Source: Ecdyonurus torrentis (Eukaryota; Arthropoda; Insecta; Ephemeroptera; Heptageniidae). From it: a stretch of DNA of 64,000 bases. A program made the translations under genes and the position numbers. The stretch lies in assembly GCA_949318235.1 (NCBI GenBank), contig OX439137.1:8891181-8955180 (forward strand), in the 5' to 3' direction. Of this stretch, positions 1 to 15,655 are shown piece after piece. Within the stretch, counting starts at the first letter, position 1. The number at the start of each line of letters is the position of its first letter. The notes beneath the pieces were generated by a model. The model did no database searches. It was not told where the DNA came from and was given only the letters and a program-made list of their open reading frames with translations.

Positions 1-88
1 CATAGTCAACATTTTTTGTTCAAATAATATAAATATAACTGCCTGTGATTTTTCTTTTCCTTCTTCTTATAAAGATGTGTGCTTAGTA

Positions 89-130
<42 letters not shown>

Positions 131-910
131 ACAATAAGAAAATGTTTTAAGCAAATAAGTGTTTAAATTAATTTGATGCTATTCAGAATTTATAATATAA
201 TTCAAAAAAAAAAAAGTCAGTCGTTAAAAATTAAATTCAAGGAAAAAAAATGTAAAAGAAAGTTGAAATTAAAACCTTTAAAGTTTCCTAAAATTTGATA
301 GATCCGCAAATTTTATAAACGCTCTCAAACTTTATAATTAGTTTCTGGATTTGATTTTTTGTATCCGTGTTGTAAAATATTATTTTAGTTATATCTATTA
401 TTTATATCTATATTTATCTATATATTTATCTATATCTAGTATTTTAGTGTACAATTAATTTGAAATGCTCTTTTTCATGAGAGTATATTAAATTAAAATA
501 AACAAAACTACAGTATTTTGAAATTTTGTAAAATTGCAGTAACAGTCAACCAGTTTCTTTAATTTCTCTTTTGCAGTCGAAATTGAATGTAAATATATTT
601 TTTCCTTCCAAACATATTATATAAATACTGAAATTTACTTGATATATTTATTTAAGCTGAGTATTTAAATATTCTTAAATCAGGAATCAAGAGTTTTGCA
701 AACTTACTTGTTTTTGTTTTTTAAGACACACTTAAAATCTTAACGAGAAAAAAAAATGCGCACTTGTATACACGAATAATAAAAATATAATACGAATATA
801 TTTTTATATTATTGCGATAATAGTAAAAACAAAAATTGCATTTATTTTGTCCTTGTAAAATGAATTTTTTTTAAATACGAATTTGCTTTGCTTTGCTTTG
901 CTTTGCTTTG

Positions 911-957
<47 letters not shown>

Positions 958-1846
958 TTTAACTGAATTATCTTTAAAGAACGCAGTTTCAAAAGTCCGA
1001 AAGTTCTATTTACATTGCTAAATGATATATTGTGAGAACCGATTGGAGAAAAAGAAAGCTGTATACGTGTTTTTAGTATTCTTAACTCCACTAGGTGTCT
1101 CTTTTCCATACAACTTTAATATTTAGTATAAAAATACTCTATTACTCTTTTATCTTTTTCTTACTCTCTCTCTCTCTCTGAATTGATTTCTATTTTATCG
1201 TGACGTTATATTATATCCTTTAAATACACACACACGCTATAGTTTATTATATAAATGATTGAAAAGTTTCTTTTCAAACTTGAAACCATACATGTATATA
1301 TATAGTATATACCCTCTTATTTTCTTTAACTAGAATAAAGCATTAATAAAATATCATATTCGTGTTTCTAACCAATAATTACATCTATACTTTTCTATAT
1401 ACTATCATGTTCTATAAGGACAAAGGGTTATGCTACTTAAAAAAAGGTTATTTTCGTTTTTATATATTTGAAAATGTCAAACTAAAAAGATAGAAAATTA
1501 TAGTGTATAATCAGATTGTTGTTTTATAAGTGTGGATATGATATAACCGTTGGTAAAGTAAAAACTAAATATAGCAGAATAACAAGTTTTAATAATTTTA
1601 TTACGTATTATTATTCTTTCTCTGTTACAAAGATTTTTATTCTTAAATAGTTGTAAAAGAATGTTTTTTTCATATTTTAAGGAGAAGGAATTTGAATTCA
1701 AGGAACCCAGGAGTACAAAAATTTTATTTGAGAAATTTTCATCCACCAGAAGTAATTTTAATTAAGTTTTGGAAGGAAAGAAGAAAAAAACGCAAAAAAA
1801 GGCAAATATAGCTGAAAAAAAACAAAAAAACTTTTTTATATACAAA
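1..1846. other. AT-rich non-coding stretch with simple repeats
   Basis: I see no gene here. It holds a GA repeat at 92-129, a (TTTGC)n pentamer run at about 887-912 leading into a T run of about 43 at 914-956, and a short CT run at 1163-1179. The open frames here are short and come from low-complexity sequence. Confidence 0.6.
92..129. repeat. (GA)n microsatellite
   Basis: An uninterrupted GA dinucleotide run of 19 units. It is the first of many GA/CT runs in the window. Confidence 0.95.
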
Positions 1847-2059
1847 CACGGAAAGAATAAATTACGTAATTTATGACGCATTTATGTCATTAAAGCATAA
1901 ATGATACTAAAATAGACCAAAATAAAAAATTACACTGTATACAACATAAGATTTATATGCTATAACATAGTTTTACTGCTGTATAGCATAGATTATGCTG
2001 TATTCAAATTGTGCTGAAAATGAGTTAGCATAATTATTACGTATTTATTTTTGTCCGTG
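1847..2059. mobile_element. MITE family E, copy 1 (CACGGAAA ends)
   Basis: A 213-bp non-coding element. The left end reads CACGGAAAGAATAAATTACG; the right end is a reverse-complement relative (ATTTATTTTTGTCCGTG). The interior is full of short ATGCTATA/AGCATAA motifs that recur in the other copies (4557, 14105, 45885, 58745, 61375). Inverted ends, no coding capacity and recurrence fit a DNA-transposon-derived MITE. I cannot assign the superfamily because the target duplication is unclear in AT-rich flanks. Confidence 0.65.
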
Positions 2060-3579
2060 AGGAACAATGTTTAAAAACCAGATTAAAAAATTGGAACTTC
2101 TCTTTTAGTCATCTTTAATTGCATTCAGTTACTAAAAGTGACTTTTTATACGTTTATAAAATAAAGAAGTAATATATTTAAGGCGGGAAATAAGGTACTG
2201 CGGGATTTGATAAAAAAATTCTAGAGAAAGAAAATTCTAAAATTTGGTGCTATTCAGAATTTATAATTTTAGAATTATAATTCTATAATTTATTTTAGTT
2301 GTAGGATAAGATATCTTCAAAAATGTTAAAATTTTGGAGGGTAACCATGCTAGAGTTTAAATTCTGATTTTTTGAAGTTTTAGTCCCATAAGAGCCCATG
2401 TAAATTTCAATAATTATTTTCTCTCTTATATGATGGTCAAGGGGTCTGAAAATTTTATCATAGGTAGCTGTTACTGTTAACTTTCAAATGGCATCATAAA
2501 GTTTGCAAGTTTTTTTTTAAATTATGAGATATAAGCTGTCTAAATACAACCCTTAAAGTAAATGATAATAATAAAAGAAGCTATTGTGATTTTTTGTTAT
2601 GAGTTCGATTTGGTTATCTTATTTTTGTAGGCAGCTGACCATTGGTTTTACAAATATTTTATCGTAACACGTAATTTTTCACTTGTATAGTAACATCAAT
2701 TTTCTCAAAAGCTTCACAAATTCCCTTATTTAATTATATATTTTTTTTAAAGCATTAAATCTCTCTAGTATAATAGAAAAAAAAGTGTAAAATATAAAGT
2801 ACCAAAAATATCCCCCCTCTCTCTTTACATTAACATTATAACACAAAACATTAAATTAAGTATTATAAATAAAAGAAAATAGAAGTTCGGGGTATATAAT
2901 GTAATGTGTAGCAATTTTATAAAACACAAAAGTTTAAAATTAAAACAATAATATAGAATATTTAAAGAAAAACATTAGTATGATAATTTATTTTTTTCAA
3001 AAAGTTAAAAAACATATGATATTATATATAACATCATGTCATTTCTAGTATGTAACTTTTGTTTGTTGTATAAAATTGAAAGCATCAACCACACAACTGC
3101 ACCCTTGTGTTTGAAACTTTTGTATCATTTGCAACTGTCAACCCCCGAAAAAGTCACAAAATTAAACTCTATTTCATTATAACTACGCTTTACATCATAT
3201 ATTTAAGTTTTTTTTTTTAAATGTAAAAAATAGTTTAATTGTTTGTTTTTTTATAATTATTTCTGATTTATTTTATTTGTTTATATTATTAGATAGGGAT
3301 TGGTAGTTTTTATAATATATAACATAACATATTTATAATAATACTGTATTATTATAATTCAGCTCCGCCTTTCGTCAAATTGATCTTACGTTTTTAATTA
3401 TTATTATTATTTCTTTAAATATTTGTATTAGATTTTTCAAATAAAGTGACAATATATTTCAATATGATTATAATCTATTACCAAATTATAAAAAGTATTG
3501 AATAAATCAAATAGAATCGTTATTGCATAATCTTATAATAGACACAATACTGTACAGTACACATACTTTAGTGCATGGT

Positions 3580-3634
<55 letters not shown>

Positions 3635-4556
3635 TTCTGTATTATCTAATCCGTTATCCAATTGTCTACCCGGATCACGTTCGGAATCATTTTTTATCCG
3701 TTGCTAGATCCGCAGTTCAAAAATCTGGGTGTGAGTGAATACAAACTTGATCCAATTTATTTTTGAAGTTCTCTTGCGGAAAGTTTTTATTTTTTATTTA
3801 TTTATTTTTTTGCTTTTGTGCTAGAGATTTTGTTAATCGGTCAATTAAAATAAAGCAGATCCAGAAAAAATTGTATCCACGTCATCCAGATTGCTTCATC
3901 CGGATAAGTTCTTATACGTAAACTAGATTTGAAAATTATTTAGATTTTTTTTGACAATATTTTAAATTTTAATGCATTTTTGAGGTACTGTAGGTCCTCA
4001 TGAAAACTTAAATCCTACATAAAATAAGCACAAATTTTTTATATTAAAAAGGGAAATTTATATAAAAAGTTAAAATTTTAACCAACAAAAATGTTAAGTT
4101 CACGTTTAGACTTTACTAGTTTTATGAATATTATAATTTTATATAAATTTGTAACTATCTTTCAATGTGTAGAGTATTACAGAAAAAAAAATTTTTTAGA
4201 AATGCTATAAATACTGTCTCAATCTTGAATATTGGTTCATTAATTTTATTGCTTATAATTTGATTTACAATAATACTATGTAAGTAATAAAATAATAATA
4301 ATAATTAATAATAAACAGTAAATACAATAAACGACGACGAATAAATGAAGACGAAGAAGTTTAAATAAAAACGGGTTGAAAATTAAAACGAAAAAAAGAA
4401 ATTACATAATTTCTGCTGCAAAGAATAATTTTTATTTGATGTTGCATTAATGATTACATTTTTGGAATAACATTAAAAATAAAATGTAGAACATAATTAT
4501 TATGCAATGCATTACATAGTCGCTGACAGTAATGTAAATTATAGCATAAATTATGT
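2060..4556. other. AT-rich non-coding stretch
   Basis: No gene is supported. It contains a GA run at 3583-3631 and scattered ATCCGGAT-type motifs around 3670-3910 that recur at 6810. Sequence at 4440-4556 repeats family E vocabulary (CATAATTATTATGC, AGCATAAATTATG) and may be a decayed second copy beside E copy 2. Confidence 0.5.
3583..3631. repeat. (GA)n microsatellite
   Basis: A perfect AG/GA run of about 49 bases. Any frame through it encodes only an Arg-Glu repeat. Confidence 0.95.
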
Positions 4557-4784
4557 TACACGAATAAAAATCAATACGTAATAATTATGTTAGCTAATTT
4601 TCAACACAATTTGTTCTATATACAGCATAATCTATATAATGCTGTACTACATAATAACTATGTTACAGAGTATAAATACTATGTTGTAAAGTATAATTAT
4701 GTATGTTGTTCCAATTAAGCATAATTTATGCTATAGTACTGACATAATTGCAGCATAAATTACGTAATTTATTATTTCCATGTA
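4557..4784. mobile_element. MITE family E, copy 2 (inverted)
   Basis: About 228 bp bounded by ACACGAATAAAAATCAATACG on the left and AATTTATTATTTCCATGT on the right. This is the reverse orientation of copy 1. The interior matches the copy at 61.4 kb in order: a GTTAGCTAATTTTCAACACA-like block, then TATGCTGTA-type motifs, then AGCATAAATTACGTAATTTA at the right end. Confidence 0.6.
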
Positions 4785-5367
4785 CTATATTATTTGAAAA
4801 AAAGTTGATAAAATTAATGAATGCGTATTTATTTTTGTATAAAAGTAAAATATTTTGATAAGTTAAGATGATAAATATTAAAGTCATACATATATAACAA
4901 CAAATATTGGAACAGTTAAATTTCTATATTTTCTTTTTCCTTTATATATATATTTTTTTCTGCAAGTAGAGAAATGTATATACAAGAAAAATAATATTAC
5001 GTAATTTAAAACAATAAAATGACGTCAGATGCATGTAGTATGAATGTTAATATAATTCCCTATGTTAAAAGTACTGTTAGGGTGGGGAATAATATTTCAT
5101 TTTGATTAGTACAAACCCACTGTTGTACATTGTCTGATGTGTCCCTAGTGAAAATACTTGTGAGAGCTATGAGAGGAAGAGAAAGAGAGATAGAGAGAAT
5201 TTTTTTTTGACAAAAACACATATTGTATGTATATATAATACCATTTTCACTCTCTAGGTTTTACACTATATGTAAACTATGATATGTTTTTTTAATATAA
5301 TTATGAGATTACTCTAATTTTAAGTCAAAATTTTACTTATAATTATATATGATATAGTATGAAGAAT

Positions 5368-5368
<1 letters not shown>

Positions 5369-5427
<59 letters not shown>
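5369..5427. repeat. (GA)n microsatellite with one interruption
   Basis: A GA run broken once by GG near 5389. Frames through it give Arg-Glu repeats and are not genes. Confidence 0.95.
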
Positions 5428-5431
<4 letters not shown>

Positions 5432-6040
5432 AAGAGGGTGACCAAATATAATATAACAACAGTGGTTTTGTATAATTATATCATGAAACTTATTATTAAT
5501 TTAATTTTAATGGGATGTGTTCAAATTTTTATGATTTTGAATTTAGCTGCAATTTACTTTTCAAGATAAAAATTTGCATATATGACGAGCATATATACAC
5601 AGAGCTGTACATGCAATATAAAATACATTTAATTGCATGAAAGTGCTTTTTAATTAAAATTTGCATACGATTAGAATACATATACTTCATAGCTAAAATA
5701 CTATACCGCGTTAACAAGATATAAAGAAACATCATTTTTACTGTTTGTTTATTATACTAAAGAAGATATATTTCTCATGTTTGTTTTTTATACATTTGAT
5801 GAATTTTACCTTGATGCAAATAAACCAGCTATTTTTTTCTGTCATTTTTAGTCAAATTAAACTTGAAATTGTGAATAATAGTTAATGCCGTGCTGGCAAG
5901 TGAGAGTTTTTTTTAACACGGAATACTTAAAAAATAATAAAAATAATAAAAAATAAATCAGTATTCGTATCTTTAGAAAGATAATGCCTGGTATTATGTA
6001 TAAATGTATAAATTAATATTATGAATTTGTTTCGTAATCA

Positions 6041-6075
6041 ATTGAACCGACCGATAAGGCTATGCCTTGGTTGGA
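6041..6075. repeat. Dispersed 35-bp repeat L, copy 1
   Basis: The segment with CGACCGATAAGGC and GCCTTGGTTGGA recurs in reverse complement at 27492-27527. The shared block is GC-richer than its surroundings and partly self-complementary (AAGGCCTAGGCCTT in the second copy). Two copies suggest a short interspersed element or MITE fragment. Its identity is unknown. Confidence 0.5.
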
Positions 6076-7776
6076 GTATGTATACCTTATGGAAATTAAT
6101 AAAAAATAATAATAATATACCTGTGATGCACAAATTTAACATAATTTTAAAACAAAAAACTAAGAAGATCAAACTAAAAAATTAGTAAGAATGATTTTAC
6201 TGCATAATTACATCAATGAAATATGGTCTTAAAAAGAAATAGAAATTATTATAATAAGGCAGAATATGTATTTTTTTCAAATAATAAATATACGGTCCTA
6301 TAAGATATTTGAAAATAAAATAATGAAAAAAATAAAATTACACTCATATATCAGAAGAAGAAGAAAAAAAAAGTTTTGTTTCCCTAACTTTCACACTAGA
6401 AAGAAAAAAAGAAGAAAAAGTTGTTAAGTTTCTCAATGAATAAGATAGTAAGTTACAAATACATTGTTATATCATTCAAAATGACACAGTTGATTTTTCA
6501 TCTTGTCTCTAAACGTTTTGTCTTAGTTAACACGATAAATTGAAGCTAATTACGCAACTTTTCAACACCCCTATATCTCTTTTACCCCTCAAGCTTGTCT
6601 CTTTACTTTAACTATAACCCTCAATCAACACACACACACACAAAAGAAAAAGAAGAAGACGTTAATTGACAAGGTTTTTATCAAAATAGACTTACTAATC
6701 TAATATACTGTTTTTGTTTTAATGGTTGTGATATTAGAAGGCTCGTATCTCTTAAAAGTTGTTCCCCTATTTTTTACGTCATTTAAATTTGTAACAACTA
6801 TAAAAAAAAAAATGATCCGGATCAAATTGTTTTCAGATTCCAATTATTGGCAGATATGCTAGTAAACAACGTAAAAAATATATTAACTCTTCAACCAATA
6901 AAGCTAGAGACTTGATACTTAAAAATTTGGATATCCAGAGTATAAAGGATTGGGCTCAATGATGGTATAAAAAATGTTCAAAAAAATGTTCAAGAATTTG
7001 GATTGGGACTTAATCTTATTTATTTATATAACCCGTAAAAAGCCAATAGCATAACTAACAACTGGATCATTACCGTACTGCAAATTGGATCATCAGTATA
7101 TTACTCTAAGTTAAAATGACACGTGTTTTTTACATCAAGACATAAATTTTAGTATTGTTGTTAAAATAAAATCCAAAATTATAGTGGTCTTTATTAATTA
7201 GTATCTTCTCTTGTTATTTTGAAAAAAAGTTATTATTGTTTATTTTCCCTCGCGTATCTGATTGGTTAGTAATGCTGTTCGTAAATTATGTGTATCTTGA
7301 AAATATTAAAATGACTATCAAATAGGTTTATTCAAATTTAATGCGCATTTTTTTAAACAAAAAAAAAACAGGTTTTAAAAATAACAGGATACTGTCACAC
7401 ATCACCACCAGTAATGCACTTTTAACTTTTCGCAATAATTAAGCATCTGGAAAAAATAAAACAAAAAAACTCTAGTCCCACCAATTATTAGAAAATTGTT
7501 GCAATTTTTTTTGTCGCAAATGCACATTTTTCTATATCGTTCAACTTCTTTAAAATTACTTTTCATACAGTTTTATATATCTTTTAGAAAAAAAAAATAC
7601 AACAAGAAATATTTTTAATCATTATTTTCATTTCCCAAATCTCATCTATTTTAAAAATTATAATAATAATTAATGATTATGACTAATTAAGAAAGTAAAA
7701 CCACGAAACAACATTGCATAATAACATAAAGTTGAAGAGATACTTAACTTTTACGTTTATAACTCCCTATTTAATA

Positions 7777-7976
7777 NNNNNNNNNNNNNNNNNNNNNNNN
7801 NNNNNNNNNNNNNNNNNNNNNNNNNNNNNNNNNNNNNNNNNNNNNNNNNNNNNNNNNNNNNNNNNNNNNNNNNNNNNNNNNNNNNNNNNNNNNNNNNNNN
7901 NNNNNNNNNNNNNNNNNNNNNNNNNNNNNNNNNNNNNNNNNNNNNNNNNNNNNNNNNNNNNNNNNNNNNNNNNNNN
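7777..7976. other. Assembly gap (200 N)
   Basis: Exactly 200 N, the round length used for gaps of unknown size. It is followed at once by a CT microsatellite (7977-8020), so the contig break is probably caused by the repeat. Any frame crossing it is meaningless. Confidence 0.98.
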
Positions 7977-9066
<1,090 letters not shown>

Positions 9067-11020
9067 AAATGTTTTGCTGTAAAATTTTACATATAAAATA
9101 ACTATAACCCCTTTTATTTATTTACAAAATTTTACAATCAACAATCACTTATGACGTTGACTTTAACATGAATGAAACCACCCTATACCACACACTCAAA
9201 TTTTCAACACTTAACTGCCTTATTAATAACATCTTCTATAAAATATTTGTTAACTGTTTTAATAGGAGAAATTAATTTTCAATTAAAAATTTTTATATAA
9301 CATAATTTTTTTTTAATAATTAACTAACCAACAACGAATGCTACTAACAACTGCCCGGGTCAATAAGTTTGTCTATTTTTTAATATTTTACATAACAAAT
9401 TTATTCTACTCCTATACAACTAAATACTATTATATTGCTGTGCATTTTGTGAACTATTAAGTATTAAATCAGCGTAATTTGGCATTTGAATGTCATTACT
9501 TCTTTTGTTACTCATAAAAATAGTACATTACGTTTAATACGCGCATAGTTACGTCGCAATACAACATTCTTCAGCTAGCATAGTTAATTTTACAGTACCC
9601 TTTTTTTCCCATGTGAAACTCATCAAATCATGACAAAAGTATACTTTATATTCATCAAATTTATTATACGTAATATTAGACACATAAAAATACGTTTGAA
9701 GTTACGAAATTAAGATAAAGAGTGTTTTTATATATAAAGTATAGTACGTTATATAAAGTGTGTAAAGTAGTAAGAGAATTAAACAAGAGTTACAAGAAGA
9801 AGAAGAAGGCGAGAGAAAAAGAAAAAAGGATTGTGAATAAGAAAAAAAATACTGAAAAGGTGTAAAAGAGAGTATATAAGAGAAGAGAGAATATAGTTTA
9901 TATTTTATTAGGTACAAAATTATTCAAAACCCTGCAATTAACTTCTACTTTTGCTTAGGATTAAGATGTATATAAGATAGAGAGAGAGAAAAGAGAGAGA
10001 AGAGAGAGAGAGAGAAGGAGTAGAAAAGAGCAGTCTTACGTGTAAATAAAATAACATAAGAGAAAGGCGCGTAAAAAAAAAAGAAAGACGAAAAGTCTTA
10101 ACTTTTTAATATCAACTTGATGTAGTTTACACTTCTACTTCTTCTTTCCTTACGTATTTTTTTTATAAGTAATTAGCTTAATTTATATGCATGCCTCTTA
10201 TCTTTACTTTTATGTTTATGAGATATGATGTTTAAAAAAATATGAGTATGCTAGTGAATGTCTTGTAAGAATTACATTTTCTGAGAAATTTTTTTTTCTA
10301 GAATTAATAGAAGAATGAACATTAAAATTAGCGTTAAATATTGCAATTAAGATTACAGTATTTTTTTTATTTACCTTGAATTATTTTTTTTTCTAATAAT
10401 TAGAGGATTCATTAATAATAATTGGACAGTTAGCTGTGGATCTGATTTGTTGCACTATAATCGGTCAAAATTTTGAATTATGAAGGTTTGAAATTTGCCC
10501 AAAAAGCGCAATACGCACTATTTTTGGTATCTTTATTTCAATGGTGACTAATCTTAACTTAAAACAAATTAAATGATTTAAATTTGATATCAGTAGAATA
10601 TGCGATCAAAATCTGGGGGTATTTTGTTCCTCTCCCTAAAATAAAAAATTATTATCTAAAAGTTCAGTCCACTATTGTTAAATTATGCGTAAAGACGTGT
10701 AAGGCTGGCTTTAATTACAATAACTATTTTTTAAATAGTTGGAAAAATCACAATGATTTAATTTTTCCACTCTTAATGTTATCCATATTAATTATTATTT
10801 ATGATTATTATATGATTAATTTTTATTTATTCTAATGCATATGAGAATAAACCAAAGAAATTTTGTTGTATATCACAATTACAACAAGAATTTTTTTTAT
10901 CAGTGCTTTTTAAAAAAAAAAAAAAAAAAAAAAAGCTTTGTTATACAGTATTAAAGCGTTGTTTAATTTTTATCTAATTTTTAGCTGCATTTTTTTGTTT
11001 CGGAAGTAAACTTAAATATT
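9067..11020. other. AT-rich non-coding stretch
   Basis: No gene is supported. A fragment at about 9146-9188 (ATGACGTTGACTTTAACATG, then CCACCCTATA) matches the end of family G. Purine-rich GAA/GA patches lie at 9795-9880 and 9980-10020. An A run lies near 10911-10934. Confidence 0.5.
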
Positions 11021-11095
11021 TAGCTCTGTGGTTATAGCACAGTAACCCGGCATGCAAATTAAAGATCTGGGTTCGTGTCCCAGTCAGGTGGAATT
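11021..11095 (+). mobile_element. tRNA-derived SINE head or tRNA pseudogene
   Basis: The segment has the order of a tRNA: an A-box-like TGGTTATAGCACAG, a GGCATGCAAA block in the anticodon-arm region, then a B-box-like GGTTCGTGTCC beside CCCAG. The arms pair poorly and the acceptor ends do not match, so it is not an intact tRNA. A tRNA-related SINE promoter or a decayed tRNA copy explains it best. The sequence downstream is ordinary AT-rich DNA up to the foldback at 11197. Confidence 0.5.
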
Positions 11096-11196
11096 ACTTT
11101 TAACGTATTCACTGCTCCATATACACTTGGTGATAAAGGAAAACCTACTTTTCAAACTTCCCGTGCAAAAACAAGCAATAAATTACAAACTTAAAA

Positions 11197-11435
11197 TACT
11201 TAAGTATTGTGGAATTAACCAGGTATTATGTAAGTAACCGTTGACAATATAACAATAAAACATAAATGACGTCACAAGCGTTAGAATCACAAGGAAATAA
11301 ACATCACACTTGGCTGTTGCATATCAACATTCCCCCCCCCCCCCCCCCCCCCATTCAGTTATAATGCTTGTGACGTTACTAACGTTTTTATCGTTAGATT
11401 TTCACTTGTAGTATCGTATTCCACAATACTTAAAT
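11197..11435. mobile_element. Foldback MITE with poly-C loop
   Basis: The inverted ends read ACTTAAGTATTGTGGAAT on the left, mirrored at 11415-11435 as ATTCCACAATACTTAA. The arms continue inward to ATAAATGACGTCACAAGCG on the left and GCTTGTGACGTTACTAACG on the right. The loop contains a C run of 21 (11332-11352). No reading frame is present. It behaves as a palindromic non-autonomous element. Confidence 0.7.
11332..11352. repeat. Poly-C tract (C21)
   Basis: A run of 21 C between the arms of the foldback element. It is unusual in this AT-rich background and could form G-quadruplex or i-motif structures. Confidence 0.95.
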
Positions 11436-12805
<1,370 letters not shown>

Positions 12806-13235
12806 AATCAGGCTTGGTCACGTTCCTGAATTTTTATAAGTTCGTTACGTTACTCTATACTTCAAGAAAATGTAAAAACACTACGTTACTCGTTTACTCG
12901 TTAAAGTTTTGAAAAGTAACGATACAACGTTACTCACTACTGTTACAAGTAGTGAAGTTACTATTAGTGTTACTTTTTTTTCTAATATTTTTTTAATAAA
13001 TAAAAATATTTTCAAAAACATGTTAAAAATATTCTTATTGTTTTCCTATAATTAGAAAGATTTAAATCAAAACCAAAGAATTACTATATAATGACGAAAG
13101 CATACTTGTGTAATTATAGATTTATAAACTAATTTTTTCAGTGCTTGAAATATTAGAAAGTAGCGTCGTTACATGGCAAAAATTAATTGAAAAGGTAACT
13201 CGTTACAGTTACTCGTTACTGCTACCAAATAATAG
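12806..13235. mobile_element. hAT-like element remnant with GTTAC subterminal motifs
   Basis: Two clusters of GTTAC/GTTACT and the complement GTAAC lie at about 12840-12975 and 13165-13225 (for example CTCGTTACAGTTACTCGTTAC). An AT-rich middle separates them. Arrays of GTTACTCGTTAC-type motifs near both ends are typical of non-autonomous hAT elements in many animals. I see no transposase frame and no certain terminal repeats or 8-bp target duplication, so boundaries are approximate. Confidence 0.4.
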
Positions 13236-13392
13236 CGAAGTAATAAATGCTTTAGTATGTATGCCTATGTCCTTAAATTTAGTAAACGATTTTTTTTCGT
13301 GCATAACACTAATATATTTGCCTTTAAAAAAAATAAAAAAATTAAAAAGGTGATAATTTCAGCAATTCAATGTATAATTTTTGTTTTTCATT

Positions 13393-13425
<33 letters not shown>

Positions 13426-14104
13426 GTTTTATAAAGATGGTGCAGGATTTGGTACGGTATAGGATTTGGTATTATTATTTCTACATAACATTATTATTAT
13501 AGTTCATTTGCATGCAACATAATTTACTTAATGCTTAAATCATGTATATAGTAGTTATGAAATTATAATAGGACAATAATGAATTGCTTATAGAAATTAT
13601 ATATTGATGATTTAATTCCAAATTTGAAATAGAAATCTAATTTATATGATCATAAATGTAATTATGTTTGTATTGTAAAATTATTTAAAGCTAAATTAAT
13701 ATAGTTATAGGAAAATTATAACATGATAAAGTTATTAATGGAACTCTACTTTTTTCTCATTCTCTCACAGAAATTGCTAGATATAATATCATAATTTGAG
13801 CTTTTTTAGAATATATTCTAAACGGCACTGAAAATGTAAAAAATTAAATAAATAACAGTACCGTTTTTAGTTTAGCAATTACTGTGTATTTTATTTCACA
13901 TTCTGGTGAAATTTTATACTGTTGAAGTAATTTTTTGAAGTTTTTTAATTAATTATACAATTTTGAGTGTAATGTTAAAATATAGTATAAATATATTTTA
14001 TGCATAGCAATGATTTATTATATCAATATAATGTTAGCAATTGTAAGACATTTTTATTATTACTGAAACTGAAATGTAATATTTTACGAGAAAAAAAAAT
14101 CATA
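13236..14104. other. AT-rich non-coding stretch
   Basis: No gene is supported. It has an A run at about 13399-13424 and otherwise plain AT-rich DNA. The frames crossing the A run are low complexity. Confidence 0.55.
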
Positions 14105-14278
14105 ATACCAGACTGATTTAAAAACCACTTTTTTGTTATAACATTTAATAAGTATTATTCTATACTGAATAATAGCGTTGTTATATAGCATAAATATGAT
14201 GTTATAGAGCATAATTATTTATGTTTTTAACATTTAAGACATAAATATAGCATAAATAAGCAATTTATTCTATCCGTG
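14105..14278. mobile_element. MITE family E, copy 3 (5' end unclear)
   Basis: The right end reads AAGCAATTTATTCTATCCGTG. The interior carries the family vocabulary (ATGATGTTATAGAGCATAATTATTTATG, quoted in part). The left terminal repeat is decayed, so the start is approximate. Confidence 0.45.
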
Positions 14279-14284
14279 TAACCC

Positions 14285-14470
14285 TTAAAAGAATAAACAA
14301 GAAGAATACATAAGCATTTACATCACAAAACACTTGCCTGTAGCTCCGTAGCAGTGATCAAATTTTTTTGATTTATGCAGCTCGCACTACATTTTTCACT
14401 ATTTTTTACATGTTTCTGACGTCAGAAACATGAATAGTCACACAAATGGCAAATGGTGGTGTACGATTTT
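14285..14470 (+). mobile_element. MITE family B, copy 1 (deleted and 3'-truncated)
   Basis: It begins TTAAAAGAATAAACAAGAAG and follows the family B order: ACATAAGCATTTA, ATCACAAAACACTTG, TGTAGCTCCGTAGCAGTGAT, TTTCTGACGTCAGAAACATG. About 45 bases present in other copies between CACTTG and TGTAGC are missing. The family's 3' half (CACGCTCTCTCG to CTATGGCTTTAA) is absent. Confidence 0.6.
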
Positions 14471-15238
14471 AAAGTATAAAAAAAATTTTTTGAGCATTTT
14501 CAGAAAACGCAACTATTTTTAATGCTATACTACTATCTTTATAAAACCTTTAGCACTTTAAAAATATATCTTAATATTTTTACGATAACCATATAAAATA
14601 AAGCATTTAATAAAATCTTTTTTATATTTTTTATAATTATTAATTGTAGACAAAAATTATAATTAACATTATTAATAGATAAAAATCTTAATTTATTATG
14701 TACCGTATGTATATGTATAGAATTCTAATTTAATCAATTATTAACTAGCTTTCTAATCTCTTTCGTATAATATATATAGTACAAATATATAACATACTGA
14801 GTATTAAAATATTTTTTATTTTTCAAGTTGAGAAATTCTGACAATGATTAAGATAATCCTTAGCTTGTCTATTAATTTCCTGTATACGTAAATTTTCAAC
14901 TCAACTCATGTAATATATGGTCCCGGAAACAACTGTATAGTATAATAATATAGGATCAGTAAAGCGGAGATGAGAGAATATACTGAAATTTTCAACCCTT
15001 TTGCATATGTAACATGTGAGTGTGTGTGTATGTGTGTGGTTTTACAATTTAGAGATCTGCACGGTCTTTTGTTATAATGGTGTGTATCTGTTTTTGATAG
15101 AGGTTAACGGCCATAATATAAAACTAAGTATAGATATATTCTGACTATACACGGTCAAATACGTATATATAGTAATTATACTATAGCCCATTTTAGTAAC
15201 ATTTGTTTATTAATACATAATTTATACTGAATAAGTAT

Positions 15239-15655
15239 GGTGAATTGAATTTTGTTTGTTAAGTTTATGATATTTTTGGAGAGAGCTTTAAAAAAATTTG
15301 AGGCGCTATTTTTTCTTAGGACGATTGGATATTTTTAATTAATTTTTGAAAATCGTCCTAGAAAGCCTGTGACGTCATCAGTCCACTTTTTTCTCGGCAA
15401 ATACTAATCGTTCGAGGTTTAATGAAATCAGCTCGTCCTCAAGATTTCTAAAAACTGGCTACTGAACCTTCTACGGTCAATACTTTCCGAAATAAATGCC
15501 CGATTGATGACGTCACAGGCTTTTTAGGTTGATTTTCAAAAATTAATTAAAAATACTTCCCATGCTCCAATCGTTCTAACAAGTAAGAGAAAATAATAAA
15601 TTTTAACGCTCTTTTCAAAAATGTCATAAAAAGTGGGGGTTAAAAAGAATTCACC
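15239..15655. mobile_element. Foldback element family D, copy 1
   Basis: A palindromic element of about 417 bp. Its ends are GGTGAATTGAATT and the mirror AAGAATTCACC. The arms share TTTTTAATTAATTTTTGAAAA and AAGCCTGTGACGTCATC, seen inverted as GATGACGTCACAGGCTT at 15505-15522. There are two TGACGTCA palindromes, at 15370 and 15508. It has no coding capacity. A related shorter element lies at 46757-46945. Confidence 0.7.

Larger units (their letters stand above)
4785..7776. other. AT-rich non-coding stretch
   Basis: No gene is supported. It holds a GA repeat at 5369-5427 with one GG interruption, an isolated TGACGTCA at 5020-5027, a short dispersed repeat at 6041-6075, and a poly-purine patch near 6355-6420. 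It ends at the N gap. Confidence 0.5.

Noticed and set aside
11021..11095. Functional tRNA gene
   Set aside because: The acceptor stem does not close and the arms mispair; only box-like motifs survive.
13141..13502. Two overlapping + frames
   Set aside because: They cover the GTTAC-rich transposon remnant and an A run; no protein signature.
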